Shown: piece by piece, positions 36,797 to 47,629 of the stretch
Layout: each line of letters opens with the position of its first letter
Position numbering within the stretch: the stretch's first letter is position 1
Assembly: GCF_000764305.2 (NCBI RefSeq)
Contig: NW_025939222.1
Location: 62,001-126,000 of the forward strand
Source: Hyalella azteca
Taxonomy: Eukaryota; Arthropoda; Malacostraca; Amphipoda; Hyalellidae
DNA: 64,000 nucleotides
Reading direction: 5' to 3'
Program-made: the position numbers and the translations under genes
The notes under the pieces: generated by a model
Told to the model about the DNA's origin: nothing
What the model saw: only the letters and a program-made list of their open reading frames with translations
Databases searched by the model: none

Positions 36797-36943
36797 GGCC
36801 TATACTTTCAAAAAAAAGTCAAGAGATCGTAAGTTCATCAGCCAATCATTGACGGCCTTTCAAGCAAAATCCACCAATCATAGACAAGAAAATAAAGCGT
36901 AAGTACTTACGTTCACTTAGCGAGTTTTGGAAGTATAGGCCCC
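36797..36943 (+). mobile_element. MITE family B, copy 3
   Basis: 147 bp, same orientation as copy 1, with GGCCTATACTTTCAAAA and a right end TTTTGGAAGTATAGGCCCC. The flanks share CCGGTCAAC (left 36783-36791, right from about 36942), a possible target duplication overlapping the element edge. Confidence 0.85.
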
Positions 36944-38330
36944 GGTCAACTTGACGACCGCTCTAGCTTTGGACGTCAGGGCGGAAATCTTTGTATGCTT
37001 AGGTGGCAACGAACGATAATAAATCATGACATCAAGAGTTTTTTGTTTTTGTAAGAAAGAATTTTTATTACAGGAATTTTGTAAGTCATTAAGTAAGTTA
37101 ACTATGTCAGTAAGTAAGTTTAACCGATTGAGTAAGTTTAATTGTAAGTCAGTTAAACATTGATTAAAAAGACGCATGAGTGTGGATTCAAAATAAATTC
37201 CGAGTAATTTTACAGAGTTCTTTTAGAGCAAACGTTGGTAACTTGCATCGGCAACTAATGTATGAAGTTTCAAGAAAGGTAGCCCGGCATTTTGCACTTA
37301 CGAGAAAAACACAATGCGTTCCTACGGAGGGTCTACACATACAAGATCTTGTACGGCATCCAACACTGCAGTTCAAGATGCAGGTTTTCAGAATCAGTTT
37401 AGTATGGTTACACTTCCTTCAGCTGAGACAGAAGGTAAAAGCGTGGTAATAAAAACGACCATGAGCATGAAGTTACTGAATGATGCTTAATGATTAACTT
37501 AATTACATCGACGGCTTAAAAAATTTGGCAACATTTTTTTGATTATATTATTTTTGTATTGCTTGTAAAAGAGGTAAAAATTATTTTCGCTATCGTAAAA
37601 TAGTTACTTTGTATTCGAATTTTGATAGACACAGCAACGCACAGCAGCACGTACGCTAAGTAGGAGGTAAGGAGAAAACTGTTAGTGAGCTTATTCCAAA
37701 TGAGTCTTTTAAGATGTTCCCAATACGTCAGAATGAAATAAAAAACGGAGGTATATTAGTAATGGCATCCTATACAATAGAACCACTGGAATATACAATA
37801 GGAATAATGGCGGACCACTCATTTATTCCATGCTCCATGGTGACTCTTTACCCACGTAAATAATCACTATTTACCCACGTTCATTCCAATGAAAATTCGT
37901 TTGAACTCGACTGAGTGGCAAACATTTTATTAGAAGCATTTATTGACTGGTGGACTAACTCCGTCAACGACAGCAATAAAATTTGCAGTACTTTTTGCAG
38001 TAGGCGAGTCCGGTTAGCACACTGGGATTGACGCTCGAAAGTGAGATCGATGAAAGTGACAGCTAATTACTGCAGCCCCACCCAGCTTTTCACCTCCAAA
38101 AACCATTACAAAAACTTTAAATTTCCATAAAACAAGCGTGACAATTCACACGTCTGGTTAGATTGCGTGTCCATCTTGATCAACTAATCTCGTCGAAAGT
38201 TTGAAATAGCCACGCCTGTTGAGAAACGCTTAACTTCTAAAAATGTGTCGCACGATCCAGGTATAAATAAAACATGGAATCTTGGACGAGACTAACGAAA
38301 TATTATACCGTGATCGTTTGAAGGAGGCTA
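36944..38330. other. intergenic, nothing recognised
   Basis: Contains a short run of GTAAGTTAA/TAAGTAAGTT near 37080-37160 and an 89-codon + frame (37180-37449) with no recognised motif. Confidence 0.4.
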
Positions 38331-38415
38331 TTTTTAGCGCGTTTTCTCATTTATAGGAGAAAAGGCGCTATTGTGCTCGTCATGTCCGTCCGTCTGTCTG
38401 TCCGTCCGTTATATT
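38331..38415 (-). repeat. GACGGACA-bearing dispersed element, truncated copy 3
   Basis: The reverse complement of the right half of copies at 4612 and 24455: TTTTTAGCGCGTTTTCTCAT, then CTATTGTGCTCGTCATGTCC and GTCCGTCTGTCTGTCC. The left half is missing. Confidence 0.7.
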
Positions 38416-38609
38416 TTCTCGATATGTACAGTAAATCCACATAGCGAGGTGGCAACGGAAAACTCGTGTAATAAGATGCCAATATGCATCTGATTATATT
38501 TTTTACGTCCAGCCGCCGTCGCCTCTAATTTGCTAAACTAATTTTTCAAATTATAACAAAAGAACGAACGAGGTTAGCATGCAGTGCGCAGCTTGGGTAT
38601 GAGGTTAAA

Positions 38610-38780
38610 AATAGCGGCCACAGGATCAGGTAATGCAGCACCCAACACACGTGTTGCTCAGGCGCTGGTGGCGGCCACAAAATCAGGTAATGCAGCACCC
38701 AACACACGTGTTGCCCAGGCGCTGGTGGCGGCCACAGGATCAGGTAATGCAGCACCCAACACACGTGTTGCTCAGGCGTC
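38610..38780. repeat. minisatellite, 57-bp unit
   Basis: Three units start at 38616, 38673 and 38730 with GGCCACAGGATCAGGTAATG and carry CAACACACGTGTTG, a 14-bp perfect palindrome. The period is a multiple of three, so frames run through it on both strands. Confidence 0.9.
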
Positions 38781-38846
38781 AGTATTCATTAGCAGAAATG
38801 CATGCGCGTCAGTAGCAAGCGTTTATGTACGTTAATAGCAGGCATA

Positions 38847-39394
38847 CAGTGGGGGGAAATAAATATTCGTACACTTGAAAAATCGTATTTTAATGTATGT
38901 AAGTACACAAACTTAACAGGAAAAGTGATCTAAATTATGTATAGAGACGCATAGTATTCAAAAATACTATCAAAAGAAATTAAATCATGTGGCGGTATTT
39001 GAAGATTCAAATTAAGAAAAGGTCCCCAACAAACATTGAGAATCTTAAGGTGGTGTGCCAAGAAGAATGGTATAAAATACCAGTCAGCATCTGCAAATCA
39101 TGGTCGAGACGTATAGAAATAGACTGGTGTCTGTTGAGCTGAATAAAGGGTATTCAACCAAGTATTAAATTAAAATAATGCGGATTTATTGTTTTGTACG
39201 AATACTTTTTTCACCCGAAAAGTGAACCTGTTGCATTGTTTTTTGTTGCATTGCGATTTAATTTCTTTTGATAGTATTTTTGAATACTATGCGTCTCTAT
39301 ACATAATTTAAATCACTTTTCCTGTTAAGTTTGTGTACTTACATACATTAAAATACGATTTTTCAAGTGTACGAATATTTATTTCCCCCCACTG
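38847..39394 (+). mobile_element. Tc1/mariner-type element, internally deleted, 548 bp
   Basis: It begins CAGTGGGGGGAAATAAATAT and ends with the exact inverse, flanked by TA on both sides (38845-38846 and 39395-39396). The inverted repeats extend about 140 bp, through GTACACAAACTTAACAGG and GAATACTATGCGTCTCTA. Between them lies only the tail of a transposase gene. A long inverted repeat with TA target duplication is typical of Tc1-like elements. The copy at 41929-42149 belongs to the same family. Confidence 0.92.
39015..39168 (+). pseudogene. Tc1-like transposase C-terminal remnant, frameshifted
   Basis: One frame reads KRSPTNIENLKVVCQEEWYK then IPVSICKSW. A second frame, entered at about 39108, reads VETYRNRLVSVELNKGYSTK then Y and a TAA at 39166-39168. 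EEW-x-x-IP followed by a basic stretch and a C-terminal KG-x-(S/H)TKY is the conserved tail of Tc1-family DDE transposases. The change of frame in the AAATCATGG stretch, and the loss of everything upstream including the catalytic acidic triad, make it non-functional. It would once have cut and pasted the element at TA sites. Confidence 0.8.
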
Positions 39395-39500
39395 TATATG
39401 CACGTCAGTGGCAGGCGTTTATGTACGTTAATAGCAGGCATATATGCACGTCAGTGGCAGGCGTTCATGCACGGCAAGAGCAGGCATGTATGAGCGGTAT

Positions 39501-41639
39501 AATAACAGTACCATATTAATACGCATGCGTATCAAATGTAGTCGCATATGCGTAGCACGAGTCATGAGAGAGGCGTTGCGACAACTCAGCCACAAGCGCT
39601 AGTCCAGTGTTATGTCCTCCAGGGAGTCCCGTTGTCCTGCAGCACACAAATCACATGAAAGTTGAAAAAGGGTACGATAAAATTATCCCGCATGTAGTTC
39701 ATGACATGCCTAATGGAACCAAGAAATTGGGTATACATAACGTGCTTCATAATTTGTCTCTTACCGCTACCGAAAGAACAAATTCATGCAATGGCTAGAC
39801 TGGATTAGAATAACGACCGGATCAAGACCAATTCTTGGAAGAAGCAGGTCTTCAGCTGTCAGGAATGCTAGATTACTCATTTAACAGCATGGGACGCGCA
39901 GAGTAACGCAACAGCGGCGCTCATCGCATTTTGTTGACCCGTCTAACGAGATCCAAGCGAGTTTTTACAGTCAACAGCATTCCAGGAAAATTATGCGTCA
40001 GAAATCTATAGAATAATGAACGTGTATTCAATTCTACCGAGAAATGAACAGCATCGATCTCCCAATTATTGAGTTGATGAAATTTATCTCTTTGTAGAGT
40101 GAAGTCAATTTAAATGTTCATAGTCTGTCCGCGTACAGCAGGAGTTTCGTTATCCAGATATGTGATCAACATTTGAAATAGCAAGGCCATGGAATAAAGA
40201 GCCGTTCAACGAACCATTACTTCATGGTTATTTAGATCCAACACGATTGTCTCTATATACGTATGCTGGTGTTTCCCTAAAGTACTGGAAGCCACTGAAT
40301 GCAATTTGGTCCACGCGATATCACTGTTGGATACGAGGAACCAACTAGAACCAGAGCATTATCACTCAATGGCTAACTAATGTTGTGACAATTCGTAAGT
40401 GGTCGTCAACAATGTCCGAGGCAACTCCGTTCAACTCCAACGGAAAAAATACTAGGCTCCGTACCCTGAGATCTTAGCTGGTGCTCTTCCCGCGCAGGTC
40501 TTGGAACATGCAATTCAGTAGACGTTAAATGATCGCGTAATGAGAAGATACGACGATATAAACAGTACATAATTAGCACAGGTTTTGCAGTGCACACTGC
40601 CGTGGCTTTGTGATGAGTTTCGTTCCTGAAAGGAATGTAGCCAAATAGCATGCGCACGATCTGCCCCCATTCGCTGCCGGTATAGTAAGCACAAAAACAA
40701 TGGGGAAATGAACAAGAAGTTGCACGCGGCTTAGACATTTCAATTAAACAGCGATCACAGATTAAAAAGTGCAAACTTGTTTTTCTAGTAAAGGAAGTTA
40801 ACACTGGAAGCTTGACTTTGCTCATGGATGACTAATGATAAATCCTATATAGGTAATCTTAATAAGAACAGTCACACGTGAAGACATCGGCATTTACCTA
40901 GCGAAAATTAACGGATTTAGAAGACAGTGTTTCAACAAATAATCAGTAAATTTTAATAAAGTAAAATTCTCTCGTGTATCCATTTTGCAATTTTCTCTTG
41001 CCGCGGAACCCGTCGGCAACTCGCAACGAGATGGATGGCCGTGATCAAAATTTAGAAAACCCTCTCACTTGCTAGGAAAACCTGCGGACTCTCCCGTAGA
41101 TGTACTAAAGATTCGAGTAGCAACTTCTGGGCGACAAAAGAAGCAAAGTCTGTCCCGCGGGCGAAGCGTCCACGGCGAAAGGAATTACAATGCGAACAGC
41201 GCGGCGCATAAAAGCTCCCTTCACGACTCAGTCACGACCGCCGCAAAAACTGTCCCTGTCAATGCACAAGAGTGAGTCAACATTTTCTTGAATGAGAATT
41301 ACAACGACAAAGCCTGTTCCGACCATTAAAAGGAGCCACCCTCAAACAACTTATTTTGAGACCACCTATATTTGTAGTTTCGGATACTTGGAATAAAACG
41401 TATATACAGAACGGCAATAAAAATAAACGGAACATTAAAGGAAAAGCCAATCATCGTGAAAATCTCCATCAGCTAACTTAAATCCACGATTTGAGACCAA
41501 GGCCGGAGGAATTTTTAGACCGGTTCATATCTCATGGCCACGGTCATCTGCATGCCACCCACATGTCATTGCGCGAAGATCATATTAATTATATATACGA
41601 CGGAGTATTGCGCGTCAGGGGCTTAGCTGATGTTTATAC
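39501..41639. other. intergenic, no gene supported
   Basis: The longest frame, 139 codons on the minus strand (40406-40825), has a cysteine-rich middle but no motif I recognise and no flanking repeat explaining it. A GC-richer + frame at 41069-41275 is also unrecognised. Neither has convincing splice sites. Confidence 0.35.
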
Positions 41640-41860
41640 CGACGAGCCCGTGAGTACTGGCATTGAATCATATAGGGTTATGTGTGTTTATGGTAATTCA
41701 ATCATTTGGGGTTAGGCGTGTGTACAGTCATTGAATGAGACAGGGTTAAGTGTATTTAATGTCACTTAATCATCCAGAAGTAGGAGTGCGTACTGTCACG
41801 TAATGATATAGGGTTAGGAGAGTGTTCATTTAATTATAAAGGGTTACATGTGTATGTCCA
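41640..41860. repeat. degenerate repeat, about 45-50-bp unit
   Basis: ATAGGGTTA(G/T)G...GTGT...TCA(A)TTAATCAT-type blocks recur about five times with strong divergence (GGGTTATGTGTGTTTATG, GGGTTAGGCGTGTGTACA, GGGTTAAGTGTATTTAAT, GGGTTAGGAGAGTGTTCA). Confidence 0.6.
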
Positions 41861-41928
41861 CATGCAGGACACAACGTTCCAGGTCTTCCCAAGTCATAGC
41901 GGCGCCTTAAACAAGGTTTCCACATATA

Positions 41929-42149
41929 CAGTGGGGGGAAATAAATATTCGTACACTTGAAAAAATCGTATTTTAATGTATGTAAGTACACAAACTTAAC
42001 AGGAAAAGTGATTTAAATTATGTATAGAGACGCATAGTATTCAAAAATACTATCAACATAATTTAAATCACTTTTCCTGTTAAGTTTGTGTACTTACATA
42101 CATTAAAATACGATTTTTCAAGTGTACGAATATTTATTTCCCCCCACTG
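41929..42149. mobile_element. Tc1-type MITE, 221 bp, almost all inverted repeat
   Basis: Same CAGTGGGGGGAAATAAATAT termini as 38847-39394, flanked by TA (41927-41928 and 42150-42151). The two arms meet after about 105 bp each near ACTATCAACATAA, so the whole element is one hairpin. The few differences between arms suggest a recent insertion. No coding sequence. Confidence 0.93.
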
Positions 42150-42525
42150 TAATTGATATAGAACATCGCCGTCTTGTAGTCATTAACGCAATCGTCTGGA
42201 ACAAAATCGATCGAAGAGTCGGAAAACATCGAAGAAATGACGCCGCACGTAGCATGCAGCCCGTAATATTGTGTCGATATGATTTTAAACACATAATACA
42301 TCTGAACAATATGTACATCTTTTTTCATAGAGCATATGCCTTTATTAATTAATCATCGCAAGCCTCCTACACCTTGACAGCGCATGCTAACTTTAACTAT
42401 CCATACAAGACTTGCCTTCACACACCACATGATTCCACATCCATCGAGCACACACCTGCTGTATTTAGTTTCAGCACATTACAGAAGCCATGCCTGCTTT
42501 ATCCACGAGACGCTTGCCTCCACAG

Positions 42526-42600
42526 TTGCCAGATCCCCCCGGCACGGCGCAGCAGCATGCGGGCGACATGCGGCAGACAACTGCTCCTGTTTCCGCTGCT
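42526..42600 (+). CDS. candidate 25-codon exon, unrecognised
   Basis: An acceptor (CGCTTGCCTCCACAG) is followed by exactly 75 nt reading LPDPPGTAQQHAGDMRQTTA then PVSAA, and a donor GTAAAG. Both ends are phase 0, and the block is GC-rich compared with its flanks. The open frame in fact continues on both sides (42490-42675), so the splice sites are not forced. No family recognised. Confidence 0.22.
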
Positions 42601-42675
42601 GTAAAGTTTCGGTTCACCGGAAGCGGTCGCGGCAAGGGCGCTCACACACACCCGCATCTCCTGCAACCTTGTTAG

Positions 42676-44349
42676 TCAGACACTGCCCGTCATGCGTCAC
42701 GCGACCCTTCATCACGATGATAATACGTCCGCGTTACGAATTGGGTGGTGCGAAGCTGTGAACTGTTCGCACGTTCCGTGTACGTGTGGATTAGCTCACA
42801 CTGTAAAAATTACAGCATTAATTGAACTAATCTAATTTACCCAAGTTAGTAGCTAGAGGACACACGCTAGCCTAAAGTGTGAATGATACCGCTTTCACAT
42901 CGCAAATATCGTTAGCGGAGGCACATATAAGGGTGACGGAGAACGTTCGTTTACCGCATTCATTGAAGCTACTTACAATGAACTAGCGCTTTATAATCGT
43001 TGAACTGATTAGTTTATCATAGATTTACTTCAGAATGAATTAAAACAGAGTTTGCATCGCAGGCTATGCCATGAGGTTCTCAAGGCCACGTGTAGTCATG
43101 AGGCTCAGTGCAGCTCACCCCCACTCGCCAGCAGCGGCACTCGCAGCACTCGATCAGTCAAAAATCGTTAAAGGCCAAATCGTTAAAGTCAAGACAACTT
43201 ACGAGGAGCTGTTTTTAGGTGTTCTAACCTATACGTTTTTAGCGATGAACATTGGCATGGCGCAAAAAAATTAAGTTCAGAAGACAGATAGGTACACATA
43301 TTTTCACACAGGGGTCAAATATTACAGCGATTATTTATCAGCATAAAATATTACCTTTGAGCAACATGAGACGTTTTTTTCTGTAATTGTGGTGAAATTT
43401 CCGTTTGTATAGCCGAATTGAACAACATCTTAAGCAGGTTTTAATGATCATCAAAGCACACAAACACAAATGATAGCGGCACAAAAGATACACAACGGAA
43501 GCTATCAGAGACACACATGTGCTGATGTAGCGCTGGAGAAGTTTTGAAAATATGATGAACACACGAGCCAGGTGCTCAATGAGCATGTACGGCTTAAGCT
43601 TTATGCGTGTATATTATTATTATTATTATAATATTCATGCGTGTGACTGGCAGCAGCGGAGCGGACAATGTAAACAATTACAGACAAATTCCTGCGTTGG
43701 GATATTAAAATATATAGTTAAATACGCAGTTCAGACAATGGAAGATAACGCGTGAAAGCTGAAGCGAACGCAGTAGGCTACGGTTTAACTTGTTCGAAGA
43801 CAATTCTAGTACGCAAAGAATTTCCTTGTTTGAAATATGCGAGAAAAAAATACTTTATCGAACTTCATCAAGAGATTTCTGAAGTTCATTAGATACCATT
43901 TCAAGCTGTGTTTAGATTGTGGCATCACACAACCAAGTCAGTTGTAGCACTTCACTATATTCACAATATATACGCGTCATCAAAAAAGAGCAAGTGATAA
44001 GAGGCAAGACGCGAGGATCATTTATCCGCTTAGCTAGGAAATGCACTTGAGCAAACCTGTCCATGCTAGCACGACGCCCGTAGAAGCCTCCTCCTCTTCG
44101 GGTCCTGCACAACTGATAAGTCGAGGCTCACTCCAACACAGAGGCCTTCTGAAGATGGCACGGATTGCAGTACATTTGCGTCTATTATTACTTGAATTAA
44201 TAATAGACTAAGTATTAATTGAATAGGAAAAGGATGATGTAGTGCACAGCAGGTTTACAAAGCTCAGAGTTGTTCGATACTGAATAGCCATAACTCCAAT
44301 AACTGCGGGACATATAAAACTATGCTCTGAAAAAGCATTAGCTAAATAA
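42676..44349. other. intergenic, nothing recognised
   Basis: Only short frames. A small ATTATTATTATTATT microsatellite lies at about 43613-43632. Confidence 0.4.
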
Positions 44350-44695
44350 ACTGGGGTGCAGAGAACAGCAGCAGTAGCGTGGCAGTATCAAGGCAGTAAC
44401 TGGTGTACAGCAGCAGCAGTAGCCTGGCAGTATCAGGGCAGTAACTGGTGTACAGCAGCAGCAGTAGCGTGGCAGCATCAGGGCAGTAACTGATGTACAG
44501 CAGCAGCAGTAGCGCGGCAGTATCAGGGCAGTAACTGGTGTACAGCAGCAGCAGTAGCGTGGCAGTATCAGGGCAGTAACTGGTGTACAGCAGCAGCAGT
44601 AGCGTGGCAGTATCAGGGCAGAGGCAGTAACTGGTGTACAGCAGCAGCAGTAGCGTGGCAGTAACTGGTGTACAGCAGCAGCAGTAGCGTGGGAG
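44350..44695. repeat. minisatellite, 45-bp unit
   Basis: Seven to eight units of CAGTATCAGGGCAGTAACTG then GTGTACAGCAGCAGCAGTAG and CGTGG, two of them shortened. The unit is 15 codons without a stop on the minus strand, giving most of the 192-codon minus frame (RYCCCCTPVTALIL repeats). Confidence 0.95.
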
Positions 44696-44785
44696 TGCCC
44701 CGCGGCGCCCCCTGAGGCGGCGCAGCAGTTGGAGGGCGCGCGGATCGTCGACGTCTTCAATCTCCTCAGGTCGGCGAAATTCCGG
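44696..44785 (+). CDS. candidate coding exon ending at a good donor, unassigned
   Basis: Right after the 45-bp array, a GC-rich block reads CPAAPPEAAQQLEGARIVDV then FNLLRSAKFR and stops at a donor-like GTTAGT (44786). EG-x-x-IVDVFNLLR resembles, weakly, the helix after the P-loop in receptor tyrosine phosphatases (VVDIFQTVKMLR-like). The match is too short to name a gene. The acceptor side merges with the array (CAG repeats), so the true left edge is unclear. No neighbouring exon was found in the window. Confidence 0.3.
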
Positions 44786-44995
44786 GTTAGTTTATTATCT
44801 GAAGCTTCTGAGCATCCGCAATTCAAGGTTGCATATAAATAACATCTTGAATGAGAAAATTGAGCTTTTAAGTTCCTCAAATGAATAAAAAAAATAGTCA
44901 AGTTGCTGAGCGCCAAAGTTCCAAATTTATAAAATGCCGACGGTCATGTTGTTAGTCTGGATTAATTGACAGTGATTACTACATCTTTGGATAAT

Positions 44996-45097
44996 CAAAA
45001 ATTTAAAAACAAAGAAAATTGCCAGAAAATTCATTACGTATTTCTTAAAAATGAATGGTGAATTTTCTGCTATTTTCTTTGTTTCTAAATTTTTGGT
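44996..45097. repeat. about 100-bp imperfect hairpin
   Basis: CAAAAATTTAAAAACAAAGA at the left pairs with TCTTTGTTTCTAAATTTTTG at the right, and AGAAAATTCATTAC pairs with GAATGGTGAATTTTCT inside. It could be a very small foldback element. No target duplication is obvious. Confidence 0.65.
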
Positions 45098-45390
45098 AAA
45101 TCTGCGATTTAATTACGTAGTCAAGTGATTTTAATCTTCAGGTAATTTTTCCTCAAAGCACGGCCGCTTCAATTGATGACCTCCGAAACTTGACCTCCGA
45201 TCTTTTAATTATTGCACGTAAGCTCTTTAGAAATAAGGTCTTGTCATAATATTTTACTTAACAGTCAAATATCATAAAATTAACAACTGCGGCAAACAAA
45301 AACTTCAAAATCGAGTTAATGCTAAATACAGAACAGACAGTGTCAAATATTACTGAAAATACTCTTCATTGCTTAGAATGTATTAATAAA

Positions 45391-45422
45391 ATTCGTCAAG
45401 GGCACGAATGCCCCTGACGAAT
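45391..45422. repeat. 32-bp hairpin
   Basis: ATTCGTCAAGGGCA, loop CGAA, TGCCCCTGACGAAT: a 14-bp stem with one imperfect pair. It sits alone in AT-rich DNA. No function inferred. Confidence 0.8.
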
Positions 45423-45489
45423 AAATTATCCTCGGAAAGTTGTATTCTTAATTGTACTGTGGTCCCTGCCCTTAAAAAACGAGTTTGCA

Positions 45490-45714
45490 GTGGTGCAGGG
45501 TACCAATAAGCTATTGCGGTGCAGGGTACCTACCAATAAGCTATTGCGGTGCAGGGTACCTACCAATAAGCTATTGCGGTGCAGGGTACCAAGAAGCTAT
45601 TGCGGTGCAGGTACCAATAAGCTATTGCGGTGCAGGGTACCAATAAGCTATTGCGGTGCAGGGTACAAATAAGCTATTGCGGTGCAGGGTACCTATAAGC
45701 TATTGCGGTGCAGG
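45490..45714. repeat. minisatellite, 26/30-bp unit
   Basis: Nine units of AAGCTATTGCGGTGCAGGGT then ACCAAT, some with an inserted ACCT. It is interrupted on the right by MITE family B copy 4. A further diverged unit (GGATACCAATAATCTATAAT) follows the MITE at 45858. Confidence 0.92.
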
Positions 45715-45857
45715 AGCCATACTTTCAAAACTGGCTAAGTGAACGTAAGTACTTAAGCTCTATTTTCTTGCCTGTGATTGGTGGATTTTGCTTAAAAGGC
45801 CGTCAATGATTGGCTGATGAACTTACGATCTCTTAACTTTTTTGAAAGTACGGGCCC
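45715..45857 (-). mobile_element. MITE family B, copy 4, inserted in a minisatellite
   Basis: 143 bp, left end AGCCATACTTTCAAAA and right end TTTTTTGAAAGTACGGGCCC. The flanking tandem repeat lets the empty site be read as GTGCAGG/GTACCAAT, so the insertion is younger than the array. Reverse orientation relative to copies 1 and 3. Confidence 0.85.
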
Positions 45858-46545
45858 TGGATACCAATAATCTATAATACAGACGAGGATAGCTGATGAC
45901 AGGCAGGCGGCTGCCAATGCAGCGAGATAACAGAGGAAGATGAGGTCACCTCCACAACCCGCAGGGGGTCCACGGGATCCTGGGAACACGCAAACGCGGC
46001 CATCCGTGAACCTTGCAGCCCCCAAGCTGGTGGACCATTCGCAGCCTCGAGCGAACCAGTGCAGTCAAAAGCGTTAAGTAAGCGATGCAGTGGACAATGA
46101 GTAGAAAATTGTGTAGGTACTAAGTTTCAAAGAAAGATCAACAATGAGTAAACATTTGGGGAAAAATCGAGTAAAAATTTAGGGTTTTCGCTAAATCCCT
46201 TGGAAGCCCCATCTTCAAACTACTAAATTAAACTAAAAGTTTAATTTATAGAATCGAAAGAAAAACAATAATAATAATGACAACAGAGTTTCTCTCATGT
46301 CTTCAATAAAAATTGCGCTAACGGACATCTTTTGCCACACTACCTACACCAATACAGTTCATGCCAATATAGTCCGTTCCAATATATTAGAAAAATAACA
46401 GCGTCAAGGAACGTTCGGAAACAAATTAACGTTTTTCTACGCAGCCAGGCGTTATTATAAGAACTTTTTTAGACGCACGTGAACGTACAACAACGTTTCT
46501 ATGTATAGATCAGCGCGTTGGATCGTAACGCGCGTTACGGATTAA
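45858..46545. other. intergenic, nothing recognised
   Basis: No exon or repeat beyond the remnant array unit at its left edge. Confidence 0.4.
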
Positions 46546-47625
46546 GGGGATCGACCTAGCTAAAATTTTCAATTTTGGCGTTTTTCGGTTTTTGGGCTCA
46601 TCTGAAAGCTGAAATTCTGCTCTTTCCAATGGTACCACTGCCATCTCTCTACGTGAATATTTACGTTCATGACGTCTCTTTAAAGGGAAGCGGGTGAGAG
46701 AGTTCTTTAACTAATTGGATATAAAATAATTAGCTGCTGAAATCTTTGAATATAGTTTCTACTTGAGTTGTGCTGCAGTTACATGCTTAGTCTCATCTTA
46801 AAGCTGACATTCTGAGCTTTCCAACGATACTACTGCCATCCATGTACGGCAATATTGACGCAGATGGCCGGGCTTTAATGGGGGGCGGGGGGTGGAGTTC
46901 CTTCACTAAATAGACCTAAGAAAATTAAAGCGGCAAGACTACATATCTTGGTGTATCTGGCATCTGAGCTCAGTTACCCTCCTAACATTGTACGTAGAGG
47001 TGCGCTACAAGTTGCTGCTAGCATCCTTGAGTGGATTAAGCTACAGAAGCCTGTAGTTTGGTATCCATGCTACATTGAGTGCCTATTTCGAGGCGCACGG
47101 GACTTTGTCGCGCCGTCCTGAAAAGTTTGAAAAGTTCAACTTATTGTCACGGAAAACCTATCTCCTCCTACAGTTTTCAAGCTACAGCAATGAGACATAC
47201 ACCATTCGATTCGTAAGGAAATTACCTAAAAATTTGATGATCATTTTTTTGAATTTCTGTCTGGTTCGTTTTTTATATGGGGGAGAAGGGGGGGGAGGGG
47301 GGAAAAATGAGAAAAATGGGATAAAACGCGCATAAAAAAAAAAAAAGGGGAAAATGAGAAAAGTGATCATCAAATTTTTAGGTATGGTCCTTACGAACCG
47401 AATGATACGTGTCTCGATGTTGTAGGATGATATTTGTAGGAGGAGATAGATTTTCTAAAGTACCCCTTTTTAGCCGTTTTCTATGAATTTCACGTTTTCT
47501 ATCAATTTTTTCGAAAAATACATAGAAGCAAAATGTTTTTCTTTTTACATTTTACGTATGTATGTGAAGTTTCATGACAATCGGATAATAACTGTAGAAG
47601 TTTTCAAACTGCTAGGTCGATCCCC
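46546..47625. mobile_element. TTAA-flanked DNA transposon derivative, 1,080 bp
   Basis: Perfect inverted termini GGGGATCGACCTAGC and GCTAGGTCGATCCCC are flanked by TTAA on both sides (46542-46545 and 47626-47629). TTAA targeting is known for piggyBac and Kolobok. The GGGG ends fit Kolobok better than the CCC-type ends of piggyBac, but this is an inference. The interior has a diverged duplication of about 190 bp (GAAAGCTGAAATTCTGCTCT and TAAAGCTGACATTCTGAGCT) and paired GATGATCATTTTTTTG/GATCATCAAATTTTTAGG blocks. It has no transposase frame. Confidence 0.88.
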
Positions 47626-47629
47626 TTAA

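Larger units (their letters stand above)
38785..39500. repeat. 45-bp tandem array split by the Tc1-like element
   Basis: Units of the type GCACGTCAGTGGCAGGCGTT then TATGTACGTTAATAGCAGGC lie left (about 38797-38846) and right (39397-39500) of the insertion at 38847-39394. The uninterrupted junctions (GGCATATATGCACG) show the empty site to be the TA in GGCATATATG. Confidence 0.8.

Noticed and set aside
40406..40825. 139-codon minus frame outside any array
   Set aside because: No motif, splice context or homologue recognised. A frame of this length can arise by chance in 64 kb read six ways.
44338..44916. 192-codon minus frame with RYCCCCTPVTALIL repeats
   Set aside because: Generated by the 45-bp array read on the minus strand.
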